Shown here: in pieces, positions 24,301 to 36,640 of the stretch
Layout of the letters: each line of letters starts with the position of its first letter
Position numbering within the stretch: position 1 is the first letter of the stretch
Source of the DNA: Macrostomum hystrix
Lineage: Eukaryota; Platyhelminthes; Macrostomidae
Length of the DNA: 64,000 nt
Assembly: GCA_950097015.1 (NCBI GenBank)
Contig: CATNEN010000034.1
Coordinates: forward strand, 4,434,001 to 4,498,000
Reading direction: 5' to 3'
Notes under the pieces: generated by a model
What the model was told of the DNA's origin: nothing
The model's database searches: none
The model's input: the letters and a program-made list of their open reading frames with translations, nothing else
Program-made: the position numbers and the translations under genes

Positions 24301-27300
24301 CTTTGTGGCTTTAATCGCCAGTTCATTATGAACTGTCTCGATGCGAAGTCACTTTGGTCCACTTCTAACGCAAGATTATTAGATTTTTTACCGAGCCAAC
24401 CAAGCTGGTGAGCAAGGATGCTGATCCTTGAAGCGCATGCGGCTCAGTTCTTGTACACTCACGTGACCTAGTCGTCGGGTCCTTTCCGTCACTGTCCTGT
24501 ACCAGGCGACGTTTCTTCAGTGGCAGTGCCTTCTCGTACGAGTCGTCCACCGCGCCGTTGCTGCTGCCGCTGCCGCCCTCTTTTCCACTGTCTTGGCGAC
24601 GCTTTGTGATCACAATGTCAGCGTCGGGCAGCGTCGCGGAAGGTGGCGGAGGCGGCGGCGGCGGCTGCATGCTTCCTTGCTGCTGACTATCCGCCGACTG
24701 TTCTTCCACTTTTCCTGGTCGATCACTGAAAATTCCATTTAATTGTTTCAAATGCAAGTTTCGGATTTTAGAGGACGTGATGCGATTGATTCAGTTTTTT
24801 TACATTTGCTTTATTCGTCGTTCACAACGGCCATGTTTCATTTAGCGCTTGGTTCAATGGCTATATGCGTCCGATTGTCATGCTGTCAACCGTTGCGTTG
24901 GTAATTGGCTTCGAAATCAGATTAGCTGTTCGATTATTTAACGCTGAAAAGCATCGAATTTCACAGCAAGTCTAGCTGTCGACTTCAAGCTAAGCCGCCT
25001 CAAAATCCTTTTTAGTCAGATCCGTGAGGGGCTTTCACGGAGTTGTTTGCGCAGCTTTCACGGCAGAAGGCAATGGGATTACTATATAACAGAAAATGGC
25101 GAAAGAGAAAGCCAAAATAGGGATGTTTGGTCTTAATCCCTGGAAACCTTTCCCAGGGATTGGAGCACAATGGGTTGGAAAGATGATAAAGAGGAGATTA
25201 TAGCTTAAAAATGAATGCCAAACACTGGGATTTAGGCAGAATTTGTTTTTTGTTGATTACAGGACTCAGCTCACCTGTCGGGCCCCTTGGGCGAGTACGG
25301 ACTGTCGCCCAGGATGAAGCCCTGCTCTTCCGCAGCCTCTTCATCATCTTCTTCATCATCAGGCTGATCATCTTCATCCAGGGCCTCGCCGGTGCCCTGT
25401 TGCACCTCCACAATGCGCAGGGTGGGCACCTGCCGCCTGTCGCCAGCTGTCGCCGTGGAATAGCAGATGCGGAACCGCTTATTCTCGGCCGAGTCGACGC
25501 CGCCCTGCAGCTTCTGCTCAAACCAGTTGTGATGCGGCAGCGACTGGCGGAGCATCGCCTCTCCGGCCTGGCCGCAGCCGCCGCCTCCGCCGCTGCCGCC
25601 GTGGTTCTTCGTCGGGCGCTGCTTCTTTCGACTGTTGCGCCGGCCGCTGCTGTTGCTCTGGCCAGTTGAGGGCATGCTCGAGTCTCCGTCCGCTGCCTCC
25701 GTCTTCTCTGTCGCGCTCGTATTCGCCGTATTTGCCTCGTATTTGTCGACCTCTGCCTTGGCTGTCGACGATTCGTCCACTTCGGCCGCTGTCGACTCCG
25801 AGTTCTCTGCTGCTTTTGTTGCGTCTGCTGCTTTTTGCAATCCACGGGGGTGATACGGGATTATTGCATGCATTCCCCCGGCAATGGTTGGGGCTATTTA
25901 TCCCACCACAGCCAGGTTTTGAACCTCGACTCGTTTCCCACCTCTCGCTCCGCCTCAGCCCACCACCTCTGAGCTATGAGCACTCTGCACAGCCGTATGA
26001 CCGGAAATGGCTATAGCTGAGGAAGGGTGGCCCGGTAACAAGAGAATTAGAGAGCTGATACGAGCTACGTCTGACACCCCAAACTCATTTGAGACCGCTT
26101 CCATTTCCTGCAGCTCCGAATTTCTTATCCAAAGCTTGAAGCAGCAGTTGAGCAGGAAGTAATTTAGCGTCTTTTCTTAACAAGCTGTGGCATTGAGAAA
26201 AAAATATTTTTTCCTACAAAATCGTAAACCAAATTCGGGGCCAAGCTCAAATCTACGAGTTTATTATCTGCACTTCCGACGCTAAATAGGGATTTATCTG
26301 AGGTCGCAACTCGGACAACCAGACGGTTTTCCGGCATGGCTGGCTGGCAAATAATGATAAAGCCCTCGTTATTCTGTCATCCCCAATTAATTCAGATTTT
26401 AATTGCCCTTCTAACCGCATTTTCTTTAATCGACGGTGAAAAATTTCGACAGTCTCCACTCCAACAAAGCTAGCTGACAGGAATTAGGCGGATTCTGCAG
26501 TACTCTACCAATTCACCTGTATCTCCATCTCTCTGTTGATTCCCAATTTGCTAGATAAAAAACTGAGAAATATTTATCTGACGGGCCCGCATGACGGCCA
26601 CCCTCCCACCTACGCCACTTTGTTGCGTCGATGCATGCTGTAAAATAAATTTTCTGCGCAAAAACGCAATCGATCAGGCATGAATATCCAATGACTGTCA
26701 GCTATTCACCTGTCAACGGCTTAAAATTGAAGGCTGTATTCTATCAGCGCTAACGATGCCGGAATTTTGAAAAGTTTCTCACTAAAATTTTATAAATAAC
26801 AACTCAACTCAATATGCGCTTCGCCGTCAAGCAATGACCATGTGCCAATGCCATATTAGTTATCAGCGCGCAGAATTTTGAAAGCTCACAGTAGCTTTAT
26901 TTGGTTAATTTGTGGACTGGACTTCAATGTTCCTCACCTATGCTGAGCTAGCTCAGCTCCATAACCTGTAGCTCATAGTCATATTTATTGTCCTCCGTAG
27001 CGGGGGGGACTGCCTGAATGCAAAAAAATGCAACTGCAGCGGGCAGCAGCCTCAGTAGAGAGGGTGCAGGTCGGACGGCCCATCAATGCAAAACTGATGA
27101 ATAATTCCTGCCCCCTACCTAAACAGGAGGGCTCCCACATCCGCATCTATCCTACAATGCTAAGTCTCTGTGGGTAGTTCAACTTTTTTAAAAAAGCTTT
27201 GTAAATTTTATTTTACCTCTTAGACTATAAGCTTTTGTGCCACTGTGTTTCATGTCGCTCCCGTTTGCTTGTTTGCAGTGCAACTGAGGGCGTTAGAAAG

Positions 27301-28289
27301 TCACTCAACGTAGAAATTCTAAGTTTCCTTGCAAACTAAGAAGACTTTTGGTTGAAACTATCTTCGGAAAAATGTGTCTTTTAATTGTCAACTCTTCAAG
27401 CTAATCTTCAGGCATTCACAGAAACCAGCGATGCCTTTCTTGGCCATGTTTTGTCTTGTCTTGGGAGTTTAGGGACTTAGCTCCAGCACTTGATCTCACC
27501 CAGGGCAGTAGCTGTGTGCGTGTGGGCATTGCTTTAAAAGCTAAAATGTTCCATAATGCCTCCGAAGTCAAATATAGCTAAACAATGGCGCCTGCATCAT
27601 GCCCCACTGCCCATCGCCTATTGTGTTTGGCTCTGTTGTCTATCGCGGCCCACTGAGTGTCACTCAATTGTGTCCATTTTGTTCTTTCAATCTGCTTTTT
27701 TATTGTCTTTTAAAATTGTGTTTCGTTGTATTTTTTTCAAATCAGCTCAATGAGCTCATAGGGACCCGCTCGGCCAGAAAGTCATCCTTCAATGGAGTCA
27801 AGAGCCAAAGTCAAGGCTTTGAGCACAATATTCAAAGCTGCATAAACTCGTGCAGGTGCTCCCACTATTTCTTGAACACTAGAGTAGTTTTTTTTTATAA
27901 AAATGAGCTGCTGCTTACTGCATCCCTGCTGTGCTGAGTATATCTGAAATATTCATGCGAGCATTAAAACTGCTTCAGCGGCCGTGATGAAGCGTTGATC
28001 AAATTTCATGAATTCATTTGACACGAAGTGTCAAGTGTCAAATTTTAATTTCTCTTCGCAACAGAAATGGGAATGCAATTAAAAAAACTTGCACAGCCTC
28101 ACCAGTGCGATAGCTGTTGTCTAGCTCATCAACCACTGTGAATTCGTCCTCCATTGACGTGGCACAATCTGAGTCTTCGGCTGTCGCGGCGCAGGTGCTG
28201 TCAGTGTCTGGCTGCTGCTGCTGCTGCTGCTGTTGGTGCTGGTGCTTGTCCAGCATTCTCTGATAGCTCGCACTGTCTGCCTGGCACAT
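21208..28289 (-). CDS. Q/A/P-rich putative nuclear regulator, four exons
   Basis: Exons are 28289-28103, about 25827-25275, 24725-24463 and 23546-21208. Phases 1, 2 and 1 all agree, giving about 1,113 residues. Exon 1 has a polyQ run and an acidic patch. Exon 2 has NSSGRRNSRKKQRPTKNH, a possible folded segment (HHNWFEQKLQGGVDSAENKR, RQVPTLRIVEV) and an acidic block. Exon 3 has a P-rich run and the basic ALPLKKRRL. Exon 4 is mostly Q, A, P and H runs, with a basic KRKYIKRK. There is no zinc finger, bromodomain or helicase. The composition suggests a chromatin or transcription cofactor, but that is inference and I do not recognise the family. The first exon may not be the true 5' end, because a TTTCTAG acceptor lies just before the ATG. 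Confidence 0.6.
25840..26025 (-). mobile_element. tRNA-derived SINE next to exon 2 of the Q-rich gene
   Basis: On the minus strand an A box (TCATAGCTCAGAGGTGG, near 25975) and a B box (GAGGTTCAAAACC, near 25920) are followed by a body that runs directly to the exon acceptor near 25828. The acceptor lacks a normal pyrimidine tract and offers three in-phase AGs (AAAAAG, CAG, CAG). The SINE seems to have supplied or replaced the 3' end of this intron. Confidence 0.55.
26030..28102. other. Intron 1 of the Q-rich gene
   Basis: About 2 kb with no exon or repeat that I can support. AT-rich segments alternate with a GC-richer stretch near 26580-27180. Short open frames at 27556-27940 (+) have no features. 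Confidence 0.35.
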
Positions 28290-28292
28290 CAC

Positions 28293-31200
28293 ACTAGAAA
28301 GGTGGCCCTCAATAATGACTTCTCTCGGGGCTCCTCGCCGGTGCAGAGAGACTTGATGCTTTTGAGATTGAGTCCCCGGTTACTGGATATGGGACAGAGG
28401 GAGAAGGAGAAACAGCTATAGACCGGGGCCGGAACAGAGGAGGTCTAACGCGCTCTCGCGTGTGTCTGTTGCTCTGCGCCATGACGGATCCGCTGGGTAC
28501 TGAGAAATTTCTAATTTTTTCCCATCCACCCCCTCCAATTTCACTCCGACAGCCTTTCTCGTGCGCTAGTTGCTGCAGAACTCTCTGGGGCGCCACACCC
28601 GCCTCACCTCCGCGAGGCCGAGGACCTCCCCATTCCACTCCATTGGCGCCCGGCCTCCAGGTTGGGGCAACAGGGAAAGGGAGGGGCTTCTGTGACGTGT
28701 TGCTGCGGGACAGGGCCTGGACTCAAACGCTCTGCCCGCCCGCCCTGTCTCTCTCAGATCTCTCAGACAGAAGCAACACGATGTTGATTGCTGAATTGGC
28801 GTGCTGGCCTCATGTGATTGGCTGCATCTGCCCCCCTAGATGCATCTCGACCAGTCCCAGTTTCTGTTTTGTTACTACTCCGCTGCATTTGCAATGAGAC
28901 AGGTTGTTTGGCAGGTGAGACGAACAGTCGCTGATTGGGGAGTCGGAAGTAGGACTCCTCCTTTTGGTTTCTTTAGAATCCCCATAGAATATAGGGCACC
29001 ATTAAATGCACTTCTTCTCTTCCTGTCCGTTAAGCTGCTCCATTTCGCCCCTCCCGAAAGCTTTCTTGACGTTCGCAAGCATCCATTTTCAGCAGCCATC
29101 CGTCAGTTCGAGACAACTTAACGCAGAAAATCCTAGTTGACTTTCTTTCTCTGTCCATCACCTTTAATCGCTCTGTACGCGCGCCCAAGAAAAATGCGCT
29201 CCTTCCTGTGAAACGCTCCCCTCATTGTCCCATCTAGGAGCTGCATGCTGCGGACAGATTTAGTACAAAGCCAAGCCCCCGTATATTTGGCCATGACTGT
29301 CTGACTGCCAGTGCAAACAGATCATGATAGACAATTTGCCGAAGGGAGTACCAGTGCGATGGCAACCAGTGCTATTGCAGCCCCAGCATGCGGGTTCTCT
29401 CTGAGTGAAAGTCTGCTTATAGTCACCCAGATACGGACCCAGTTAGGACTCTAATGCGGGATTAGTTAAATATTTGGCTTTTAAAGTAACATGAGACGCA
29501 GCGAGAGAGTTAAATAGATAGCGAAAGACATCTATGTCACATCCTGGAAGCGGATGTTTGCGGCGTGTGAATCATTGCCATGTTCTACTTTTTTCTGTCT
29601 AAATAATGGATGCGCGAAAATCAGTCAATGGTTCAACTCAGACCAACACCGGGTGGCTTCGGTGATTGTTTCCTGTAAAACAATGCTTTACTGATATCAG
29701 GAAACCGTTCCTGGGCTAGTCCTGTTGGAGTTTCGCAAATGTTAAGCGAAGCACTTCAGGGAGTGGATGGACGTTTTTTGAACTGCGCAACACCTGAACT
29801 GTAAGTATGCAGACAGGGAGAAGCTGTTCTTGCGAATCCACAATTTTTCCTCGCATCAATAATTTGTCTCCACTGGGCCTCCCTCCCTGAGCAAATAGCA
29901 CCGGAAGAAGCAAGATGCGATGAAGCTTTCAGAATCTGACAGAGTGGGTTTGACAAGCCGCTGCTGCTGTTGCTGACAGTTTCAAAAGTGAGCTGATGGT
30001 TGGAGGCATTGAAATAGTTGCAGTTTGGCATAGCACAGAGGGCTTGTATTGTACACCGGCGCTTTAGTGAGGCAAACAAACAGGTGCATTTCAGGTGAAA
30101 ATTTCTCATAAAAAATTATGTGAACCATAGGCGTTGCTGTCAGTTATGGTGAGTCGGAAAGCTCGTGCCACCAGTTTTCTTATCCCTCACTAACTTTCAA
30201 TTCTTTATTTAAAGTCTTGCTCATTTAGAAAAAGTGTTAAATTTTCCTTTTAATGTATACTTAATTAGAAAGCCTACATATGGAAAGTGCGTTGCAACAT
30301 TTCATCCGCCTCTGCCAAAGGAAAATGCTGCCAGATCATGACAAAAACTGTTCTAAACTCCAATAGTTTGCTTTATTGACTCGAAGTAACATTTTCGCTG
30401 GCGTTTATGGCGATGTCGATGATCATAATCAGCTTAAGGTCAAGCCTCTTTAAAACTTCGTAGCACAACAAAAGATTTGAAAGAAAAGATGAAATTGGAG
30501 CTATTAACTTCCGGTTGAAAGCTGGCTTCTGTCATAGGCAGGTTTAGATTGTTTATCCATGTCATCGGGTCTGATGGGCAGTGGATCAACAACTGTTAAT
30601 GCGGCGCAGTATAAACAAAATCTTATAAATCTCTGCTAAATAGTAGGAGCTCTGGAAAACTATTAGCAAATTTTTCATCTGATTAAAGCGCTGACTTGCT
30701 TGGTACAGCACAATGCGATCTCATATCAGTTGCAGTTTATTATTGCTGCCCAAGAGACAAACGAACCCGCTAGTTATGGACCAATGGTACAAGACTGGCA
30801 GTTTATTACCCACGCGCGCTTCTCAGCATGAAATAATAATAATTTTAAAATTCAGCTGCTCAGCGCGGAAGTGTCCAAGCAGTCTGTTTTGAATTTCTGA
30901 GGCTTATATAGTGCCGTTGGTAGCATAATTCCCATATTTTTGCTGTCCTAAGGGATATTGAATTGAGCTCCCCCTGGAAGCATTGCTAGTTGAGCCCACA
31001 CAGCAGCTGCAGTTGGGTGAGGTATTCTGTGGCTGCAAACTGCAGAGAGGGAATAAAGAGATAAGGTTGGGAGACATTAGCTGCTTCCTATTGACAAGCA
31101 TAGCCAGACTAGACACGGAGTCTATACTCCGAGTCTATGAAGCTTCTAGTCGGAGAGCGCAGGACACAAAGTGTCATGTCTGCCTGTTGCTGCGCAGAAG

Positions 31201-31740
31201 GTGCCCGTATCGTTTAAGTTCTCTTGAAAACAAAATTCGCTTCGTTCACCAAACTCTGCGCTTGCCAACTGGCGCAATGAATAAAAAATTCTCTTATGAT
31301 CTTTCAAAATGAGTTAAAGCAAGACCCGTGCTGAGAAGAGACTTCAGCAGCAGCAGCAGCAGCAGCTGAAAAGTGGATCTTCCCCCAAAACTGTCAAGTT
31401 AATTCTCGAAGCTCTAGATACTAGCAACTGCATTATCCTGAAGGTGATCGATTTAACAACCTCGCTTTGGACTTGGGCTTACGCTAGTGTGTGCAGACTT
31501 CTCTTCCGATTTCTGCTGTTGAGAACGCCATAAGGAAGACTCAAAATATTAGCCTTCCTAGCTTAACAAAAGCGCAGACGATCGACCAACCACCAGCATG
31601 TTTTTGCCAAAGCCGAAGCATACAGTATAAAGTATATAGAATGAGCCGCTATATTTTAATAAATAGAGTTTCTCAGAAACATTTTAAACCATGAATTCAA
31701 AGCGATTGATCTAAAACTGTTTTCCTTGTGTGTGCTCCAA
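28293..31740. other. Upstream region of the Q-rich gene
   Basis: Positions 28300-28900 are GC-rich with several CpGs and are the likely promoter and leader of the minus-strand Q-rich gene. From 29000 the sequence becomes ordinary AT-rich spacer. A 109-codon open frame at 30983-31312 (+) has no recognisable domain. A short CAG run lies at about 31340-31367. Confidence 0.35.
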
Positions 31741-33060
31741 TATCTCAGATATTGAATATTGAATGCTGTGTGAGCTCCAATATCTAATGATGCGTGTGCT
31801 CCAATATCTAATGATGCGTGTGCTCCAATATCTAATGATGTGTGTGCTCCAATATCTCAGATATTGAATATTGAATGCTGTGTGAGCTCCAATATCTAAT
31901 GATGTGTGTGCTCCAATATCTAATGATGTGTGTGCTCCAATATCTAATGATGTGTGTGCTCCAATATCTAATGATGTGTGTGCTCCAATATCTAATGATG
32001 TGTGTGCTCCAATATCTAATGATGTGTGTGCTCCAATATCTAATGATGTGTGTGCTCCAATATCTAATGATGTGTGTGCTCCAATATCTAATGATGTGTG
32101 TGCTCCAATATCTAATGATGTGTGTGCTCCAATATCTAATGATGTGTGTGCTCCAATATCTAATGATGTGTGTGCTCCAATATCTAATGATGTGTGTGCT
32201 CCAATATCTAATGATGTGTGTGCTCCAATATCTAATGATGTGTGTGCTCCAATATCTAATGATGTGTGTGCTCCAATATCTAATGATGTGTGTGCTCCAA
32301 TATCTAATGATGTGTGTGCTCCAATATCTAATGATGTGTGTGCTCCAATATCTAATGATGTGTGTGCTCCAATATCTAATGATGTGTGTGCTCCAATATC
32401 TAATGATGTGTGTGCTCCAATATCTAATGATGTGTGTGCTCCAATATCTAATGATGTGTGTGCTCCAATATCTAATGATGTGTGTGCTCCAATATCTAAT
32501 GATCTGTGTGCTCCAATATCTAATGATGTGTGTGCTCCAATATCTAATGATGTGTGTGCTCCAATATCTAATGATCTGTGTGCTCCAATATCTAATGATG
32601 TGTGTGCTCCAATATCTAATGATGTGTGTGCTCCAATATCTAATGATGTGTGTGCTCCAATATCTAATGATGTGTGTGCTCCAATATCTAATGATGTGTG
32701 TGCTCCAATATCTAATGATGTGTGTGCTCCAATATCTAATGATGTGTGTGCTCCAATATCTAATGATGTGTGTGCTCCAATATCTAATGATGCGTGTGCT
32801 CCAATATCTAATGATGCGTGTGCTCCAATATCTAATGATGTGTGTGCTCCAATATCTAATGATGCGTGTGCTCCAATATCTAATGATGTGTGTGCTCCAA
32901 TATCTAATGATGCGTGTGCTCCAATATCTAATGATGCGTGTGCTCCAATATCTAATGATGTGTGTGCTCCAATATCTAATGATGTGTGTGCTCCAATATC
33001 TAATGATGCGTGTGCTCCAATATCTAATGATGTGTGTGCTCCAATATCTAATGATGCGTA
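31735..33060 (+). repeat. 24-bp minisatellite, about 53 copies
   Basis: The unit begins TGCTCCAATATCTAATGATG and is completed by TGTG. The left edge has two longer related blocks with CTCAGATATTGAATATTGAATGC (about 31740 and 31857). The centre is almost perfectly uniform. GATGCGTG variants occur only in the first few and last dozen units. Because the unit is a multiple of three, two frames stay open for nearly 400 codons; this is not evidence of coding. Confidence 0.95.
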
Positions 33061-34544
33061 CTTTGATTTAAAAAATGTTTTCCTTTAATCTGTCCGATCA
33101 TAAACGATCTATATTATTTTGGTTTAAAAAAAGAGTGTTTTAGCAATATCCTCGTCAATGTCAGCAAACCGCTGCAATTAGAGCTCTATTTTTGTACTAA
33201 ACTAAACCTAAATCCATGATAATCTGTTGCAACTGAAGCAATAGCCGATTTCCTGTTTGAAGATTAAACTTTAGAATAATTGGTTCCCAATGGAATCGGA
33301 ACTGAACGATTTCCGTTAAGAGAATGTTGGTGACTGCAAGAATTCCCGGCACAATGGAACAGGATGTAGCGATGCATCAGTCCCGCACTGCAATAGGAAC
33401 TTTCACATTCTGTGTCCTCGATTTCTAGCTTAATAACAAAGATTTGTACTCAAATTTGGCACGAATTGCCGAGAAAATTTTAATGCTTACTTGAATACGC
33501 ACTCATACGCACTGTTAGTAGTGTCACGTTTAGGCAAGGAAATCTACTGATTTTGTCCAAGCAATCTGTACACAAGATAGTGCAGTTGATAGGGCAGTTG
33601 ATAAAAATTCTAAACTAGAAAAAGGCCTTAAGTTTAGTTGGGATAACAAGCAAGCACATTATTTATGACTTTATAGTACTCAAACCAACTAGAATATACT
33701 CCTAAATTATGGTCACTAGCTTTAGTAGCACCAACAATCGACACGAAGGGTTAGAAAAAAGACAGACCTACAATGTAGGAAACTTGTAGGAATGTACCTT
33801 TGAACCTGTCGAGAATCTAAGAATCTAAGACCATCATTTTGCATAACTACGAGTATCTACTGATTTGCACATTTGTTGTATGTCGTAAGAAACTTTCAGA
33901 AGCAACGTGCCCAATGTACAAGTGCAGGAACGGCCTTTCCAAAAAATGAAAATACATTTTCCGTGTCTACGGAACAAATGCCATTAAAATAATTTCAAAC
34001 AAGAGCTTAGAATAATGTCTAGTACATGTTGCAATACAAATGCTTCATGAAACTCGCTGCAATCTAGAATGCTGTCATTCCTGTAGCTATTTTTAGACTG
34101 CGTGGACCAAGCTGGGGTGGGGGATAAGGACCCGATGCACATTCATGCCAGTTTAAAGCAATGTACACTCCCTGTACACAACTCCCAGGTGTGTTCCTTG
34201 CTTACAAGATTGCTTTACAATGGACCAATTTCATCTCAATTTCGTCATTCAGAGAGAGATCCCCATGCAGCGTTGCCATTGATGACCAAAGTTGAACAAC
34301 TCGTGAAGACAAACCAATGACCGACACGTTGCATTGCGGGGCGTGAATCATGCGATTGCACAACTTGAAGCAAAGACTCCCATTGTGCAGTGCAGTGCAT
34401 GGCAGAGCATAAATTGAAGAGACGGCAGTGCCATCCGAATTAAAAGCAGCCAAACTAGACTCAAACAAAGAGACTGAAGGCATCAGCGAATACGCGTGAA
34501 GTGGAAAATTCAAACCTCCCACAACTCAGATAATCTAAGACACC
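33061..34544. other. Spacer upstream of vWA gene copy A
   Basis: AT-rich to about 34090, then mixed. I find no exon. The sequence shows no similarity by eye to the region upstream of copy B. Confidence 0.4.
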
Positions 34545-34558
34545 GCAAACGGAGCACA

Positions 34559-36319
34559 ATGGTTCGCGGACGAGGAGCTTTTCGAGGTCGAGGCGGACGC
34601 GGCGGCCGAGGACGCGGTGGCGGACGAGGCGGCGGTCGAGGCGGAGGCCGCGCTGCGGGCCGTCAGCAGCAGCCGGCGGAGGACGAGTGGGCCGTCGGGA
34701 AGGTGACGGATGCGGACGAGGCGCTGGACATTGCGGCAGACAGTAGCGCATTCTTCCTGGGCGTGACCAGCTTTGAGCAGCACACGCGAGCTCAGAGCAG
34801 CAACCGGACTCGATACGCTGCGGCCATCGCCGTGCTCACCAAGTCCGGAGTCGAGATCAACCAGAACGCCCGGGTTCGCGCCCTGGCGGCGGCCTGGGCC
34901 CGCGGCGATCCGGTCCTGGCCTCCGGACTGCTCAAGCTTCGAGGCAGCTTCGGAGTCGCCGAGGTTCTGAAGGCGGCCACCATGCTGGACTCCGGCCGGA
35001 AGATCCGCGAGTGGGAGAAGCGACTGGCCAAGGCGCAGAGCCAGCCAGGCGGAGCCAAGAAGAAGCTTGTCAGCAAAGTCAAGTACAACATTGACAACCT
35101 GTCGGCCATTCGGCCGGCTCAGGGCTCGGCCAGCGGCGCCTTCTGCCGACATGTGCAGCGCTGGGTGCGCAGCTTCTCTGCAGCCGAGCTCGAGTACTTT
35201 GCTCTGCACATGTCCAAGGACCCGTGGAAGAAGCTGGCCGACATTTGCCACCTGAACCCGACAACGGACTTCCCCGCAGCGCCCTGGTTCCTGCCGTTCT
35301 GCTTCGGCGCCGAGGCTCCGGACGGGACGCTGGCCAAGCAGTGCAGCGTCATCACTCCGGAGAACGTGAACGAGATCCTGGCAGATCGAGCGCTGCCCTT
35401 CTCCGAGATTCGCCGCTTCCTCGCCCACATGACCAACGAGACGAAGGCGCGGGTGGTGCGCAACGACGACCGAGTCGACCGCGGCATCTGGTGGTACGAG
35501 GACGTCAAGTGTTCCGAGGTCGATGCAGCCATCGAAGAGCGGCTGCGCAACGGCGAGCGAGTCACCCTCACCTACGGCAAGCTGATGGAGCGCCTGCTGC
35601 TCTTCTCCGGCATGTCGCCCGTGCCCAGCTTCTACCAGCTGCTCATTCCCGCCGCTGAGCAGAAGCTCCAGGAGACCTCTCTCAACCTGGATTCTCCCGT
35701 GGTGGTCATCGGCGACGCGTCCTCCTCCATGGGCGTGGCCATCAGGACCGCCACCATCATCTCCTCGCTGCTGTCTGCCATCATCAAGTGCGACCTCGTC
35801 TTTTTCAACACCAACTCCTGGCGACCCGAGGCCAGTCCCCGCACCATCGAGGAGGTGCTGAGTCTCGCCCGCAGCACCAGCGCCTCCGGCTGCACCGCCC
35901 ACGCCGCCGCTCTGCACCCCTACTACGAGCGCAAGGAGCTCGTCAAGACCTTCATCGTGGTCACCGACGAGGAGGAGAACACCGACTTCAAGGGCACCCG
36001 GTTCTTCCCGCTCTTCGAGCTCTATTGCCAGGAGGTGTTCAACGCCAAGCTCGTCTTCGTCTCCTTCCTCAGGCAGCAGCACGCCAAGGGCCAGATGGTG
36101 AGCGAGGCTGCGAGGCGAGGACTCAGCGTCCAGCAGTTTGTGCTCAACGGCAGCCGGCCCGACCTCAACAAGCTGGACAGCATCCTGGGCCGCCTGGGCG
36201 TCCAGTGCGACACCTTCGAGGACGAGGTGCGCAAGATGACTGACCGCATCAGCTCCGAGGGCCTCCACGAGGTTCTCGGCCAGCTGTTTAGCAGCGACTC
36301 CGCCTTCGACGAGCTGTGA
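34559..36319 (+). CDS. RGG-box/von Willebrand A protein, copy A (Ro60-like layout)
   Basis: An intronless gene of 586 residues. Residues 3-32 form an RGG/GRGG box, usually RNA-binding. A helical middle (about 60-390) includes KKLADICHLNPTTDF, which recalls the TROVE repeats of Ro60. A von Willebrand A domain follows with an intact MIDAS: DASSS in VVVIGDASSSMG, a Thr in SGCTAHAAA and an Asp in FIVVTDEEEN. Ro60, which binds misfolded RNAs and Y RNAs in a ring of helical repeats closed by a vWA domain, has the same order, but the similarity is remote. I would call it TROVE/vWA-like rather than Ro60. The frame is open 21 codons upstream; I chose ATG 34559 because copy B shares it. A near-identical inverted copy lies 3.9 kb away. 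Confidence 0.75.
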   Translation: MVRGRGAFRGRGGRGGRGRGGGRGGGRGGGRAAGRQQQPAEDEWAVGKVTDADEALDIAADSSAFFLGVTSFEQHTRAQSSNRTRYAAAIAVLTKSGVEINQNARVRALAAAWARGDPVLASGLLKLRGSFGVAEVLKAATMLDSGRKIREWEKRLAKAQSQPGGAKKKLVSKVKYNIDNLSAIRPAQGSASGAFCRHVQRWVRSFSAAELEYFALHMSKDPWKKLADICHLNPTTDFPAAPWFLPFCFGAEAPDGTLAKQCSVITPENVNEILADRALPFSEIRRFLAHMTNETKARVVRNDDRVDRGIWWYEDVKCSEVDAAIEERLRNGERVTLTYGKLMERLLLFSGMSPVPSFYQLLIPAAEQKLQETSLNLDSPVVVIGDASSSMGVAIRTATIISSLLSAIIKCDLVFFNTNSWRPEASPRTIEEVLSLARSTSASGCTAHAAALHPYYERKELVKTFIVVTDEEENTDFKGTRFFPLFELYCQEVFNAKLVFVSFLRQQHAKGQMVSEAARRGLSVQQFVLNGSRPDLNKLDSILGRLGVQCDTFEDEVRKMTDRISSEGLHEVLGQLFSSDSAFDEL

Positions 36320-36334
36320 CTTCAGCACCGGTCT

Positions 36335-36640
36335 GAGCTGGCTGGAATTGCTGCTGCATCTACTTGAATGCAGTCTTTTAGCACAATTCTGTGTACAGAA
36401 AGGAAACTGTGGTGTTTTTTATGTTCAATTCAAAAGATTTATTCGTTTTTTGTATAGTGATTTTCTATCAGAATGCTATCTTTTTTGCTTTCCTCTAATC
36501 AGAATCCCCCATGCGAATGGTTATTATACGTATTCCACGTTGTACTCAAGGACCACTAGTAGTTAGTATTAGTCCTCCTTACTACTGTTTAGAAGTCCTT
36601 GTTTGTATTTTACCGGAGATATTTTACTTGCATAGTTACA
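36335..36640. other. 3' flank of vWA copy A
   Basis: This flank is unrelated to the corresponding flank of copy B from position 36335 onward. No gene is seen. Confidence 0.5.

Noticed and set aside
30983-31312. 109-codon open frame (+)
   Set aside because: No domain, no splice partners, ordinary base composition; length compatible with chance.
31875-33088. Repeat protein of about 395 residues from the 24-bp array
   Set aside because: Open in two frames equally and no promoter, splice site or domain; a consequence of the unit length.
34535-36328. A 597-codon open frame antisense to vWA copy A, and the matching one over copy B
   Set aside because: Both are shadows caused by the high third-position GC of the real genes. 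The antisense product is Leu/Glu/Gly-rich without domains, while the sense frame has an intact vWA domain.
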